Shown: in pieces, positions 15,433 to 22,865 of the stretch
Layout of the letters: the number at the start of each line of letters is the position of its first letter
How positions within the stretch are numbered: the stretch's first letter is position 1
Assembly: GCA_040218045.1 (NCBI GenBank)
Contig: JAVJQA010000011.1
Location: 44,264-108,263 of the forward strand
Direction: 5' to 3'
Source: Marinoscillum sp040218045
GTDB taxonomy: Bacteria; Bacteroidota; Bacteroidia; Cytophagales; Cyclobacteriaceae
DNA: 64,000 nucleotides
The notes under the pieces: model-generated
What the model was told of the DNA's origin: nothing
Database searches by the model: none
The model's input: the letters and a program-made list of their open reading frames with translations, nothing else
Position numbers and translations under genes: made by a program

Positions 15433-16887
15433 ATGCTTAGGAGTGAAAGTGGATTGCTAAATCGATCCGGTTTGTTATTGGTGCTTATAATGGGCATTTT
15501 GTTGGTAGCAGGAGTCACTGTGTTTTTTCCAGTGGCCAATGGCATTTTTATGCTATTGGCCTTGGTTGGTATCATGTCCGTAATACTGGTCATCCATCGA
15601 TTTCAGATAGGCATTCTATTCCTTTTTCTTTTGAGTGTGTTTATGTCTTTCGTTCAACGCACGTTTCATACCGCTTTTCCATTTGGAATAATCTATGACT
15701 TCCTCATTGTCATGATCTTCTTTTCCATGTTTTTCCAGAAACGGGAGAAGCTCAATTGGAACAATTTTCTTAATCCTGTGACCATCGGATTTCTTGTGTT
15801 GATCCTTTACAATGTCGTGGAAATGTTCAACCCTCATGGAACCATGCTGGCCTGGGCAGTGTCCTTCAGACGATACATTGTCTTCATCTTGTACATCATT
15901 TTATCACAGGTAATTATCCAAAGAAGGGGGCTGGAGTGGATTACAAAGGTTTGGCTCAGTTTGGCATTTCTTATAGCGCTTTACGGCATTTATCAGAAAG
16001 TATTTGGGTTGTCTGCGGCAGAGACTGCCTGGATTTATTCAAGTCCGGAACGCGTAAGTGTATATGTAGTGTGGGGTGAAATGCGAATCTTTTCCTTTTT
16101 ATCCGACCCTTCGTCTTATGGGATCTTTCTGGCTTACTCAATCCTGTATTGCCTGATCATGATCATTAGGACACCACAGTTTAAGACCAGGGCAATTTAC
16201 AGCGGAGCTTCTTTGGTGATGCTGCTGGCTATGGGTTTTTCCGGTACTCGGACTGCTTATGTCATGATTGTGGTAGGGGTGATGTTTTACATCTTGCTCA
16301 CTTTTAGATCATTCAAGACCTTGGCTGTGTGTTCCGCTGCTGCTCTGGTTGGTTTGATTTTGTTCTTCGGGCCATTTAATGGTTGGCAAATCAACCGGAT
16401 TAGATCTGCTTTTCAGCCCTCAGACGATGCATCTATGGGAGTGAGGGACACCAAGAGAATTGATAATCAACCTTACATACGATCTCACCCATTTGGAGGT
16501 GGTGTATATACCACGGCATTTTTTGGTAAGAGCTATGCTCCAGGACACCGGTTTGCCGGATTTGATCCGGATAGTGGATACCTGGAAACAGCCCTGGAAT
16601 CCGGATGGATTGGCCTAATCATCTTATTTGGCTTTATGATCGCCACCATGTCTCATGGCATAGAGAATTACTTTAAGATCAGGCACGACAGGATTAAAAC
16701 ACTTGTGCTCGCTCATATTATACCATTTTTTGCAATGACAGTAGCTCACTATGCCCAGAATGCAATGTTTGCTAAGCCTGTGGACATGTTGGTAACCATT
16801 TCTATTGCCGTCATGGTACAGGCCACTTTACTTGACAAGAAATATGAGCAATCTGAACTTTTTACTCATGAACTATCACACAAATAA
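15433..16887 (+). CDS. O-antigen/exopolysaccharide polymerase (Wzy-like, O-antigen ligase superfamily)
   Basis: The protein has 484 residues and ten or more hydrophobic segments, with a large periplasmic loop that contains SDPSSYGIFLAY and, later, RSHPFGGGVYTTAFFG and DPDSGYLETALESGWIGL. These motifs characterise the Wzy_C superfamily, which joins lipid-linked repeat units into polymer. Its place between a glycosyltransferase and a TolC-like gene agrees. A ligase role cannot be ruled out from sequence alone. Confidence 0.8.
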   Translation: MLRSESGLLNRSGLLLVLIMGILLVAGVTVFFPVANGIFMLLALVGIMSVILVIHRFQIGILFLFLLSVFMSFVQRTFHTAFPFGIIYDFLIVMIFFSMFFQKREKLNWNNFLNPVTIGFLVLILYNVVEMFNPHGTMLAWAVSFRRYIVFILYIILSQVIIQRRGLEWITKVWLSLAFLIALYGIYQKVFGLSAAETAWIYSSPERVSVYVVWGEMRIFSFLSDPSSYGIFLAYSILYCLIMIIRTPQFKTRAIYSGASLVMLLAMGFSGTRTAYVMIVVGVMFYILLTFRSFKTLAVCSAAALVGLILFFGPFNGWQINRIRSAFQPSDDASMGVRDTKRIDNQPYIRSHPFGGGVYTTAFFGKSYAPGHRFAGFDPDSGYLETALESGWIGLIILFGFMIATMSHGIENYFKIRHDRIKTLVLAHIIPFFAMTVAHYAQNAMFAKPVDMLVTISIAVMVQATLLDKKYEQSELFTHELSHK

Positions 16888-16894
16888 ACAATCA

Positions 16895-17572
16895 ATGAAA
16901 AAGCTAATATATATCATATTAACACTATCGATTTACGCCGTTAATGCTCAGCATCCGGGGTTAAATCGTTACGATGAAGATTTTGAAAAATTGCTAGTAC
17001 GAACAGCTATCAAAAATAACCCGCAAGCTGAAGTGGCCCGTAGGGGAGTCAATGTAGCTGAGTATGACGTCAAACTGGCCTCTGCCGAATGGTTAAATGC
17101 CCTGAGGTTTAGTGGCAACATCAATGAGTTCAATATTGATCAAGATCGGGATGTGTATAACAGGTCTCAGTTCTTCCCAAGATACAATTTGGGAGCAAGT
17201 ATTGAGTTTGGGATGTTTTTAACCATTCCTTACCAGACCAGACGAAGTAAGGAAGAACTGGTCATATCCAAATCAATGGAGGAGTCATATCATCTGACAC
17301 TCACTGCCCAGGTCAAAAGACAGTATCACAATTACATTCTTCAGAAGAAAATCCTCAAGCTTCAGGAGGAAGAGTTAATGAATTCAGAAAACAATTTTAA
17401 ACTCCGTGAACAACAGTTTACACGAGGAGAGATTTCTTTTGAGGATTACACTGGTACCAGAAGTGTTCACAATCAATCTCAAGTGACCTTTTATCGTGCT
17501 GAAGCCGCACTTCGTGATGCCAGGGTGGACTTGGAAGAATTAATTGGAATGAAGCTTGAGGAGGTTTATTAA
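16895..17572 (+). CDS. Half-size TolC/OEP family outer-membrane protein
   Basis: The protein has about 226 residues. A signal peptide (cleavage near YAVNAQ) precedes one outer-membrane efflux protein repeat: helical segments with EVARRGVNVAEYDVKLASAEW, a strand-rich middle and two long helices ending VDLEELIGMKLEEV. TolC proteins have two such repeats and are about twice this length. Either the protein trimerises or hexamerises differently, or it is a specialised form for polysaccharide export, in a locus where no Wza was found. It starts 7 bp after the polymerase stop; a longer form from 16805 lacks a sensible signal peptide. Confidence 0.75.
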   Translation: MKKLIYIILTLSIYAVNAQHPGLNRYDEDFEKLLVRTAIKNNPQAEVARRGVNVAEYDVKLASAEWLNALRFSGNINEFNIDQDRDVYNRSQFFPRYNLGASIEFGMFLTIPYQTRRSKEELVISKSMEESYHLTLTAQVKRQYHNYILQKKILKLQEEELMNSENNFKLREQQFTRGEISFEDYTGTRSVHNQSQVTFYRAEAALRDARVDLEELIGMKLEEVY

Positions 17573-17582
17573 GCCTGGAGCT

Positions 17583-19151
17583 TCATTTTCTTACATACAC
17601 TTCCACTGTAGAATTTTCCATTTTCCTGGGAGCAAGGAAGGAATCCTGAAGTTGATAAGTGTTTCTCAGGGAATCTCTTACCTCGTAAGGGAAGAAGTGT
17701 TCAAGATTAGGAATGTCCTGAAATAACACAATATCATATTCTTGCCTGCTGACACGTGCACAGAGCGTATCCACTCCTCTTTGGAATATCCCAACGTTAA
17801 GATGGTACCAGAGCGGCTGATCAGTAGGAGGTGTGTAGCCCAATTCAAGAGCAAGCGGCGTTAATTCTGACATATTCAGGACTGTCAGGTTTTCTTTTTG
17901 AGCAATGTCTGAGCTCAATAAGTTGTCTATGCCTTTCACAGTTTCCTGTGGCATTAGGACGCCTTTAAAACCATTTACTTTTGATTTTATCCAGGGATCA
18001 GAAATTCGTTCCACAGTGGCATCTTCTCTGGATAAAGAAAGGTGAAGCACACCTTTGATGTATTTCCAATAACCCCCTGAAAATAAGCAAATTACAAGAA
18101 TAGTAACCGGGATAATCACCTGCACCTTCTCAATGTTTTCATACAATTGATCCGCCAGGTGAAAGATGAAGACTATTGCGAATGCATGAAAGAACGTCAT
18201 ATGATCTGTGGGAAGCGGACTGGTCACCCGGGTAACAATGGCCTGACCGAGCAGGCAAATTGTCAAGATTCCCAGCAATACCAGGTTTGAGTCCTGAAGT
18301 AAGTTTTTGAAACGAGATTTTCCCAAAGCAATGAGAAAGAGAATGATGACAGTGAGATAGGACTTTTCCCATAGAGCAGCTGTACTGAAAAAAGCTTCTG
18401 CCAATTTTAAAATGCCAATTCTGGAATTATGTGGTGGCTGTCCATAATTAAACCAATAGAGAAAGTCATTGTCCAGAAAGGGAGCGACCATAACAAATCC
18501 AAAAAGGAAAAACGTAATAACATAAATCAGAAGAGGTTTAAATTTTTTAGTCAAAGAGGCATGATATCCGAGCATGAGCAATCCAATGAAAAACCCCATT
18601 GCGCCTCCATCTTGTTTGTTGAAAAATGAGATGAACATAAAGAGTCCACCCAGGGCTAGAAATAACTCAGCAGCGGTTTTATTGGGATTGTTCAGATACC
18701 TAACCAGGCAGAATAGTGCAACTAACTCATAGACAATGACCGAGTGATTATACCATGGCCAGAAGTTGAATAGGACATAAGTGAGGCAGAATGTTAACAA
18801 GCCTAGTGAAACCAGCAAGGGCTTTATCTTCAGGTGGTTCAAGATCCCACGGATGGAAAGTAGCGAGATGGCATTGATAAACACCTGCGCCTTTACTAGA
18901 GTGACGAGCTCCGGTCCCAATATTTTGAAGAAAAACGTGGGGACCAACCAATATCCAAAACCTAAGGGCAATCCAAAATCTTCAAACGGTATTTGCCCTA
19001 ACATCATCCTATAGGAACCTTCCCAGGACAGAAAGATATTGACCCGGTATGGTAAGTCAAGAATGAGGGGTATTGCAAGAAACGGAATGCATATAATTAA
19101 GTCTAAAAGTGCCGTGTAACTATATTGTAAGCGGTTAAATGGCTTTTTCAT
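17583..19151 (-). CDS. Polytopic membrane protein, probable GT-C-type glycosyltransferase
   Basis: The protein has about 522 residues. Roughly ten membrane helices fill the first ~380, followed by a periplasmic domain of ~140. The first periplasmic loop reads FLSWEGSYRMMLGQIPFEDFG, the acidic-residue motif seen in polyprenyl-phosphate-sugar-dependent GT-C enzymes (ArnT/PMT-like), and a second loop begins FNFWPWYNHS. Such enzymes use lipid-linked sugars on the outer face of the membrane. The gene lies head to head with a set predicted to make polyprenyl-phosphate-pentose, so an arabinofuranosyl- or related transferase is an attractive inference. The start is the ATG at 19151; the longer reading from 19238 overlaps the divergent gene. 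Confidence 0.65.
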   Translation of the reverse strand: MKKPFNRLQYSYTALLDLIICIPFLAIPLILDLPYRVNIFLSWEGSYRMMLGQIPFEDFGLPLGFGYWLVPTFFFKILGPELVTLVKAQVFINAISLLSIRGILNHLKIKPLLVSLGLLTFCLTYVLFNFWPWYNHSVIVYELVALFCLVRYLNNPNKTAAELFLALGGLFMFISFFNKQDGGAMGFFIGLLMLGYHASLTKKFKPLLIYVITFFLFGFVMVAPFLDNDFLYWFNYGQPPHNSRIGILKLAEAFFSTAALWEKSYLTVIILFLIALGKSRFKNLLQDSNLVLLGILTICLLGQAIVTRVTSPLPTDHMTFFHAFAIVFIFHLADQLYENIEKVQVIIPVTILVICLFSGGYWKYIKGVLHLSLSREDATVERISDPWIKSKVNGFKGVLMPQETVKGIDNLLSSDIAQKENLTVLNMSELTPLALELGYTPPTDQPLWYHLNVGIFQRGVDTLCARVSRQEYDIVLFQDIPNLEHFFPYEVRDSLRNTYQLQDSFLAPRKMENSTVEVYVRK

Positions 19152-19179
19152 AGGAATAATGTCAACCTTTGTGATTGAC

Positions 19180-19187
19180 CAAATGTA
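19180..19187 (-). promoter_or_regulatory. -7 box of the GT-C gene
   Basis: A perfect TACATTTG on the minus strand lies 28 nt before the ATG at 19151. A TTAC at 19211 and a TTAT at 19222 (11 bp apart, inside the divergent gene) lie at gaps of 23 and 34 nt, a possible weak version of the array promoters. Confidence 0.45.
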
Positions 19188-19205
19188 TAAATTTATTCCA
19201 TTCGA

Positions 19206-20069
19206 ATGCGTTACATTTTCCTTATAAGAATGCATCACTGGGTCAAAAATATGTTCATTTTTGTCCCAATCTTTTTCTCAGGAAATATCCTTGATAGATC
19301 CTCATTCCTGTTGCTCTGTCAGGGGTTTTTATGCTTTTGTCTGGTCTCTTCGGCTGTTTACATTTTCAACGATCTTAAAGACATTGAATCAGATCGGAAG
19401 CATCCGGTCAAGAAGAATAGACCAATCCCTTCGGGTAAAATATCCGTACTTCAGGCCTGGATAATCATGATTATTTTTGGGAGCGCTGGTATAGTGGGAG
19501 CTTTCCTTTTAAAGCCTGAATTTAGCTACTTGGTGATGCTTTATCTGATCATCAATATTGCTTACTCTTTGGGCTTAAAAAACATGTCTTTAATAGATGT
19601 TTTCCTAGTGTCCACTGGCTTCCTGTTACGTACAGTTTCTGGAGGCGTACTTGCAGATATTTACATCTCTCAATGGCTCATTATCATGGTCTTCCTGCTT
19701 GCCTTGTTGCTTACTTTCGCAAAACGAAGAGACGAGCTGATTCTGGAGAAGGAAACCAATAAGAAAAGAAGACTGTCTTGTCAATACTATACGCTTGATT
19801 TCATTAATATCTGTCTGTCTCTAATCGCTGGTATTATTATGGTATCCTATTTAATGTATACTTTTTCAGAGGATGTACAGGAAAGGGTAGGTGAAAACTA
19901 TCTTTATATAACCTCTCTTTTTGTATTTGCGGGTATTCTAAGGTATCTGCAGATCACGCTGGTAGGAAATAAGAGTGGATCGCCCACAAGGATATTTCTT
20001 ACTGATCGTATCATTCAATTCAACGTATTTGGTTGGTTCTTAGCCTTCTTTATCACATTATACTTGTAA
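19206..20069 (+). CDS. UbiA-family prenyltransferase, decaprenyl-phosphate phosphoribosyltransferase-like
   Basis: The protein has 287 residues and about eight membrane helices. The N-terminal MHHWVKNMFIFVPIFFSG and the first Asp-rich motif YIFNDLKDIESDRKHP identify the UbiA superfamily. Together with RPIPSGKIS and a second motif LLTFAKRRDEL, they resemble the subgroup that transfers 5-phosphoribose from PRPP to polyprenyl phosphate (DPPR synthase, Rv3806c type). The three genes that follow on the same strand look like the remaining steps to polyprenyl-phosphoryl-arabinofuranose, which supports the assignment. The substrate remains inferred. Confidence 0.75.
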   Translation: MRYIFLIRMHHWVKNMFIFVPIFFSGNILDRSSFLLLCQGFLCFCLVSSAVYIFNDLKDIESDRKHPVKKNRPIPSGKISVLQAWIIMIIFGSAGIVGAFLLKPEFSYLVMLYLIINIAYSLGLKNMSLIDVFLVSTGFLLRTVSGGVLADIYISQWLIIMVFLLALLLTFAKRRDELILEKETNKKRRLSCQYYTLDFINICLSLIAGIIMVSYLMYTFSEDVQERVGENYLYITSLFVFAGILRYLQITLVGNKSGSPTRIFLTDRIIQFNVFGWFLAFFITLYL

Positions 20070-20075
20070 GTAAGC

Positions 20076-21410
20076 ATGCCGAAACCAATAAAAACATCCA
20101 ATTGGAACAGTTATCCAGTAGTTAGCAGCACGCAGCATAAGTTTACCACTCCTGGTGACTTGAGAAGATTACTCAGGCAAGTAACGAAAGTCATCACCAG
20201 AGGATCAGGCAAATCGTATGGAGATGCGTCATTATCAGAACAGATCATCTCTACCAAAGAATTTAATAAGATCGTATCCTTTAATCCCACTAAAGGGACT
20301 ATCAGATGTGAGTCTGGCGTGATGTTAAATGAAATCCTGGAGGTCATAGTACCGGAAGGCTGGTTTTTACCCGTTGTTCCGGGCACTAAGTACATCACAG
20401 TTGGAGGAGCCATAGCTGCCAATGTTCATGGCAAGAATCATCATAAGGATGGTTCAATCAGTGAATTTATAGTAAGTATGAGCATCATGCTTGCTGATGG
20501 AGGACTGGTGAGTTGTAGTCAATCAGAATATCCTGACCTTTTCAATAATACCTGTGGAGGTATGGGACTGACAGGAGTTATTATGGAAGCTGAACTCAAA
20601 CTTAGGCCTATTGAAACGGCTTACATCTCTCAGCGGAACATCATGGTCCCAGACCTAAAGTCCATGATCAAATCACTGAAATCCAACTCAGCGTCATCAT
20701 ATTCTGTGGCCTGGGTGGATTGTCTTGCAAAAGGCAAGCACAAAGGCCGAGGCGTGGTGATGCTAGGTGAGCATGCCACAGGATCAAACCTAGGCCCCGA
20801 AGTAGAAGAAAAGCTTAAAGTTCATAAAAACCCAAAATGGGGGATCCCATTTAAATTTCCTTCAATTCTCCTAAATAGGTTTTCCATAAGATGGTTCAAC
20901 GCTTGCTATTACCATTTGAACAAGAGGAAAAAAGAACATGAATTCAATGTACATTATGACAAATTCTTTTTTCCATTGGACTCAATTGGAGATTGGAACA
21001 ACCTGTACGGTCGAAAAGGATTCCTGCAATATCAGTTTGTTATTCCATTTGAAAGAGGAGATGAGGCTTTCATTGAGATTTTCAATAAAATCGTTGAGAG
21101 CCGAAATGCATCATTTTTAACCGTCCTCAAAGTTTTGGGCAATGGCGGATCCTCTGTTTCTTTTCCAATTCCCGGTTACACTTTAGCAATGGATATTCCC
21201 ATGTCCTCAAAGGTTTTTGATTTTTTGGATGATTTGGACTGGCTAGTAGTAAAAAACGGAGGAAGGATTTATCTGGCGAAAGATGCCCGAACCAAACGGG
21301 ATGTTTTACACAAAGGATACGCTGGACTGGGAATGTTCCAGGAGATCAGGAAAATTACAGGTGCAAAAGCAAAATTTGAATCACTACTGTCAAGACGACT
21401 TGGCATCTAA
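20076..21410 (+). CDS. FAD-binding oxidoreductase, DprE1-like (decaprenylphosphoryl-ribose 2-oxidase)
   Basis: The protein has 444 residues. The N-terminal FAD_binding_4 domain has RGSGKSYGDASL, VVPGTKYITVGGAIAANVHG and the DprE1-type signature HGKNHHKDGSI. The C-terminal half matches the ALO-like domain, with FLTVLKVLG and IYLAKDARTKRDVLHKGY near the end; the Lys of this last segment corresponds in position to the flavin-site lysine of DprE1. In mycobacteria the enzyme oxidises the 2'-hydroxyl of polyprenyl-phosphoryl-ribose. Position between a UbiA-type gene and an SDR gene repeats the mycobacterial gene set. It starts 6 bp after the UbiA stop. Confidence 0.8.
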   Translation: MPKPIKTSNWNSYPVVSSTQHKFTTPGDLRRLLRQVTKVITRGSGKSYGDASLSEQIISTKEFNKIVSFNPTKGTIRCESGVMLNEILEVIVPEGWFLPVVPGTKYITVGGAIAANVHGKNHHKDGSISEFIVSMSIMLADGGLVSCSQSEYPDLFNNTCGGMGLTGVIMEAELKLRPIETAYISQRNIMVPDLKSMIKSLKSNSASSYSVAWVDCLAKGKHKGRGVVMLGEHATGSNLGPEVEEKLKVHKNPKWGIPFKFPSILLNRFSIRWFNACYYHLNKRKKEHEFNVHYDKFFFPLDSIGDWNNLYGRKGFLQYQFVIPFERGDEAFIEIFNKIVESRNASFLTVLKVLGNGGSSVSFPIPGYTLAMDIPMSSKVFDFLDDLDWLVVKNGGRIYLAKDARTKRDVLHKGYAGLGMFQEIRKITGAKAKFESLLSRRLGI

Positions 21411-21460
21411 GAAATTACCACCTAATTGATTTTTTGAAATGAAAAAGATACATCGCTATT

Positions 21461-22192
21461 ATGAAAACAGCCCTAATCTTTGGTGGTACATCGGATATCG
21501 GATTGGCACTTGCCAGATGTCTGGCCAGTGAAGGATGGTCACTTATACTGACCGGACGAAACCTGGAATACCTTAACAAAATTGCATCAGACCTTAAGAT
21601 CCGTACAAAAGTAAATGTACAGGCACTTTATCTGGATGCTGTGGATTTCCATTCGCACAAAGTGTTTTACAGGAACCTTGATACAAAGCCAGACTTGTGC
21701 GCCTGTGTCTTTGGGTACCTGGGCAATAAAGAAGTTCTTATGAACGACTGGAGAGAAATTGAAAGTATCATCGATATCAATTATCGCGGAGCAGTTTCAC
21801 TCCTGAATGAAGTAGCAGTTGATTTTGCCAAACGAGGCAATGGAAGCATCATTGGCATTAGCTCTGTAGCCGGAGATCGTGGGCGTCAGAGCAATCTGAT
21901 GTATGGAAGTGCAAAAGCAGCATTTACGGCTTATTTATCTGGCCTGAGAAATAGAATGCACCAATTTGGGGTACATGTGATGACTGTAAAGCCGGGTTTT
22001 GTAGATACACGCATGACACGTGGACTGGATTTACCCCCGTCCCTTACGGCAACTCCACCCCAAGTAGCAGCAGCCATCATCAAAGGTTTAAAGCGCAAAC
22101 AGGATGAGATTTATGTGCTCGGTGTTTGGCGATACATTATGTTGGTAATTAAAATTATACCTGAACATTTTTTTAAACGATTAAAATTATGA
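21461..22192 (+). CDS. Short-chain dehydrogenase, DprE2-like (2'-keto reductase)
   Basis: The protein has 243 residues. The NAD(P)-binding loop FGGTSDIGLALARCL, downstream GYLGNKE, catalytic Ser in GISSVAGDRGR and YxxxK in YGSAKAA make a complete classical SDR. In DprE1/DprE2 pairs this enzyme reduces the keto intermediate to the arabinose epimer. The coding order after the DprE1-like gene and the 4-bp ATGA overlap with the phosphatase gene show an operon. Other SDR roles are possible, but the context is strong. Confidence 0.8.
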   Translation: MKTALIFGGTSDIGLALARCLASEGWSLILTGRNLEYLNKIASDLKIRTKVNVQALYLDAVDFHSHKVFYRNLDTKPDLCACVFGYLGNKEVLMNDWREIESIIDINYRGAVSLLNEVAVDFAKRGNGSIIGISSVAGDRGRQSNLMYGSAKAAFTAYLSGLRNRMHQFGVHVMTVKPGFVDTRMTRGLDLPPSLTATPPQVAAAIIKGLKRKQDEIYVLGVWRYIMLVIKIIPEHFFKRLKL

Positions 22193-22824
22193 CAGAAAAA
22201 GGTGGTCTGGCATTGTTTGATTTTGATGACACAATCACAGTAGGGGACTCTTTACGGGCTTTCATAGTATTTGCAAGAGGATGGCCTGAGTTTTCACTTG
22301 GAGCTATCGCCTTAAGTCCTATTGTAGCACTTCAAAAACTCAATTTAATTTCCACGAAAAAAGCCAAGGAAATGGTTCTCGGGTTTTTCTTTAAAGACAT
22401 GTCCATAGAGACATTTGAGGAGCTTTGTGAACGGTTCTCTAAAGAGGCAATCCCTCAAATGGTCAATAAACTTGCAGCTGAGAAAATTGCCAATCATTTG
22501 CAAAACAATGATCGCGTTGTTGTGGTGTCTGCTTCTCCAGGCCACTGGGTAAGGCCTTGGGCGCTTCAAAATGGTCTGGAATGTGTTTCTACAGAACTGG
22601 AAGTTGTTGATCATAAAATTACAGGTAAAATCCTGGGTGAGAACTGCAAGGGTGATGAGAAAGTAAGGCGAATTCAAGAGTATCTCTCCATCGAAAAGCA
22701 TAATCCAATTTATGCTTATGGGGACAGCAAGCACGATCTATCAATGCTCATGTTGGCGGATTATAGTTTTTACAAACCATTTCGTAAAAAAGAGAGGCGA
22801 GAAAAAACAAAGGTCACTGCATAA
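22189..22824 (+). CDS. HAD-IB family phosphatase
   Basis: The protein has 211 residues. HAD motif I is LALFDFDDTIT (nucleophile and acid/base Asp), motif II is VVVSASP, the KGDEKVRRI Lys is motif III, and motif IV is AYGDSKHDLSML; the cap is helical as in SerB-like HAD-IB enzymes. Placed last in a UbiA-DprE1-DprE2 operon it is a candidate for removing the 5-phosphate of polyprenyl-phosphoryl-5-phosphoribose. That role is inferred from context. The start ATG overlaps the stop of the SDR gene. Confidence 0.75.
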   Translation: MTEKGGLALFDFDDTITVGDSLRAFIVFARGWPEFSLGAIALSPIVALQKLNLISTKKAKEMVLGFFFKDMSIETFEELCERFSKEAIPQMVNKLAAEKIANHLQNNDRVVVVSASPGHWVRPWALQNGLECVSTELEVVDHKITGKILGENCKGDEKVRRIQEYLSIEKHNPIYAYGDSKHDLSMLMLADYSFYKPFRKKERREKTKVTA

Positions 22825-22846
22825 ACTGCAATGACCTCTTGTTTTT
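22803..22846. terminator. Bidirectional terminator between the phosphatase and esterase genes
   Basis: AAACAAAGGTCA and TGACCTCTTGTTTTT pair with a ~15-nt loop. A-runs and T-runs on the two sides allow use on both strands. The stem overlaps the stop codon of the phosphatase gene. Confidence 0.6.
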
Positions 22847-22865
22847 CGGAATTAGGTTACCTATG

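Noticed and set aside
15315..15593. 92-codon minus-strand frame across the polymerase start
   Set aside because: Antisense to the polymerase and the small membrane peptide; no recognisable content.
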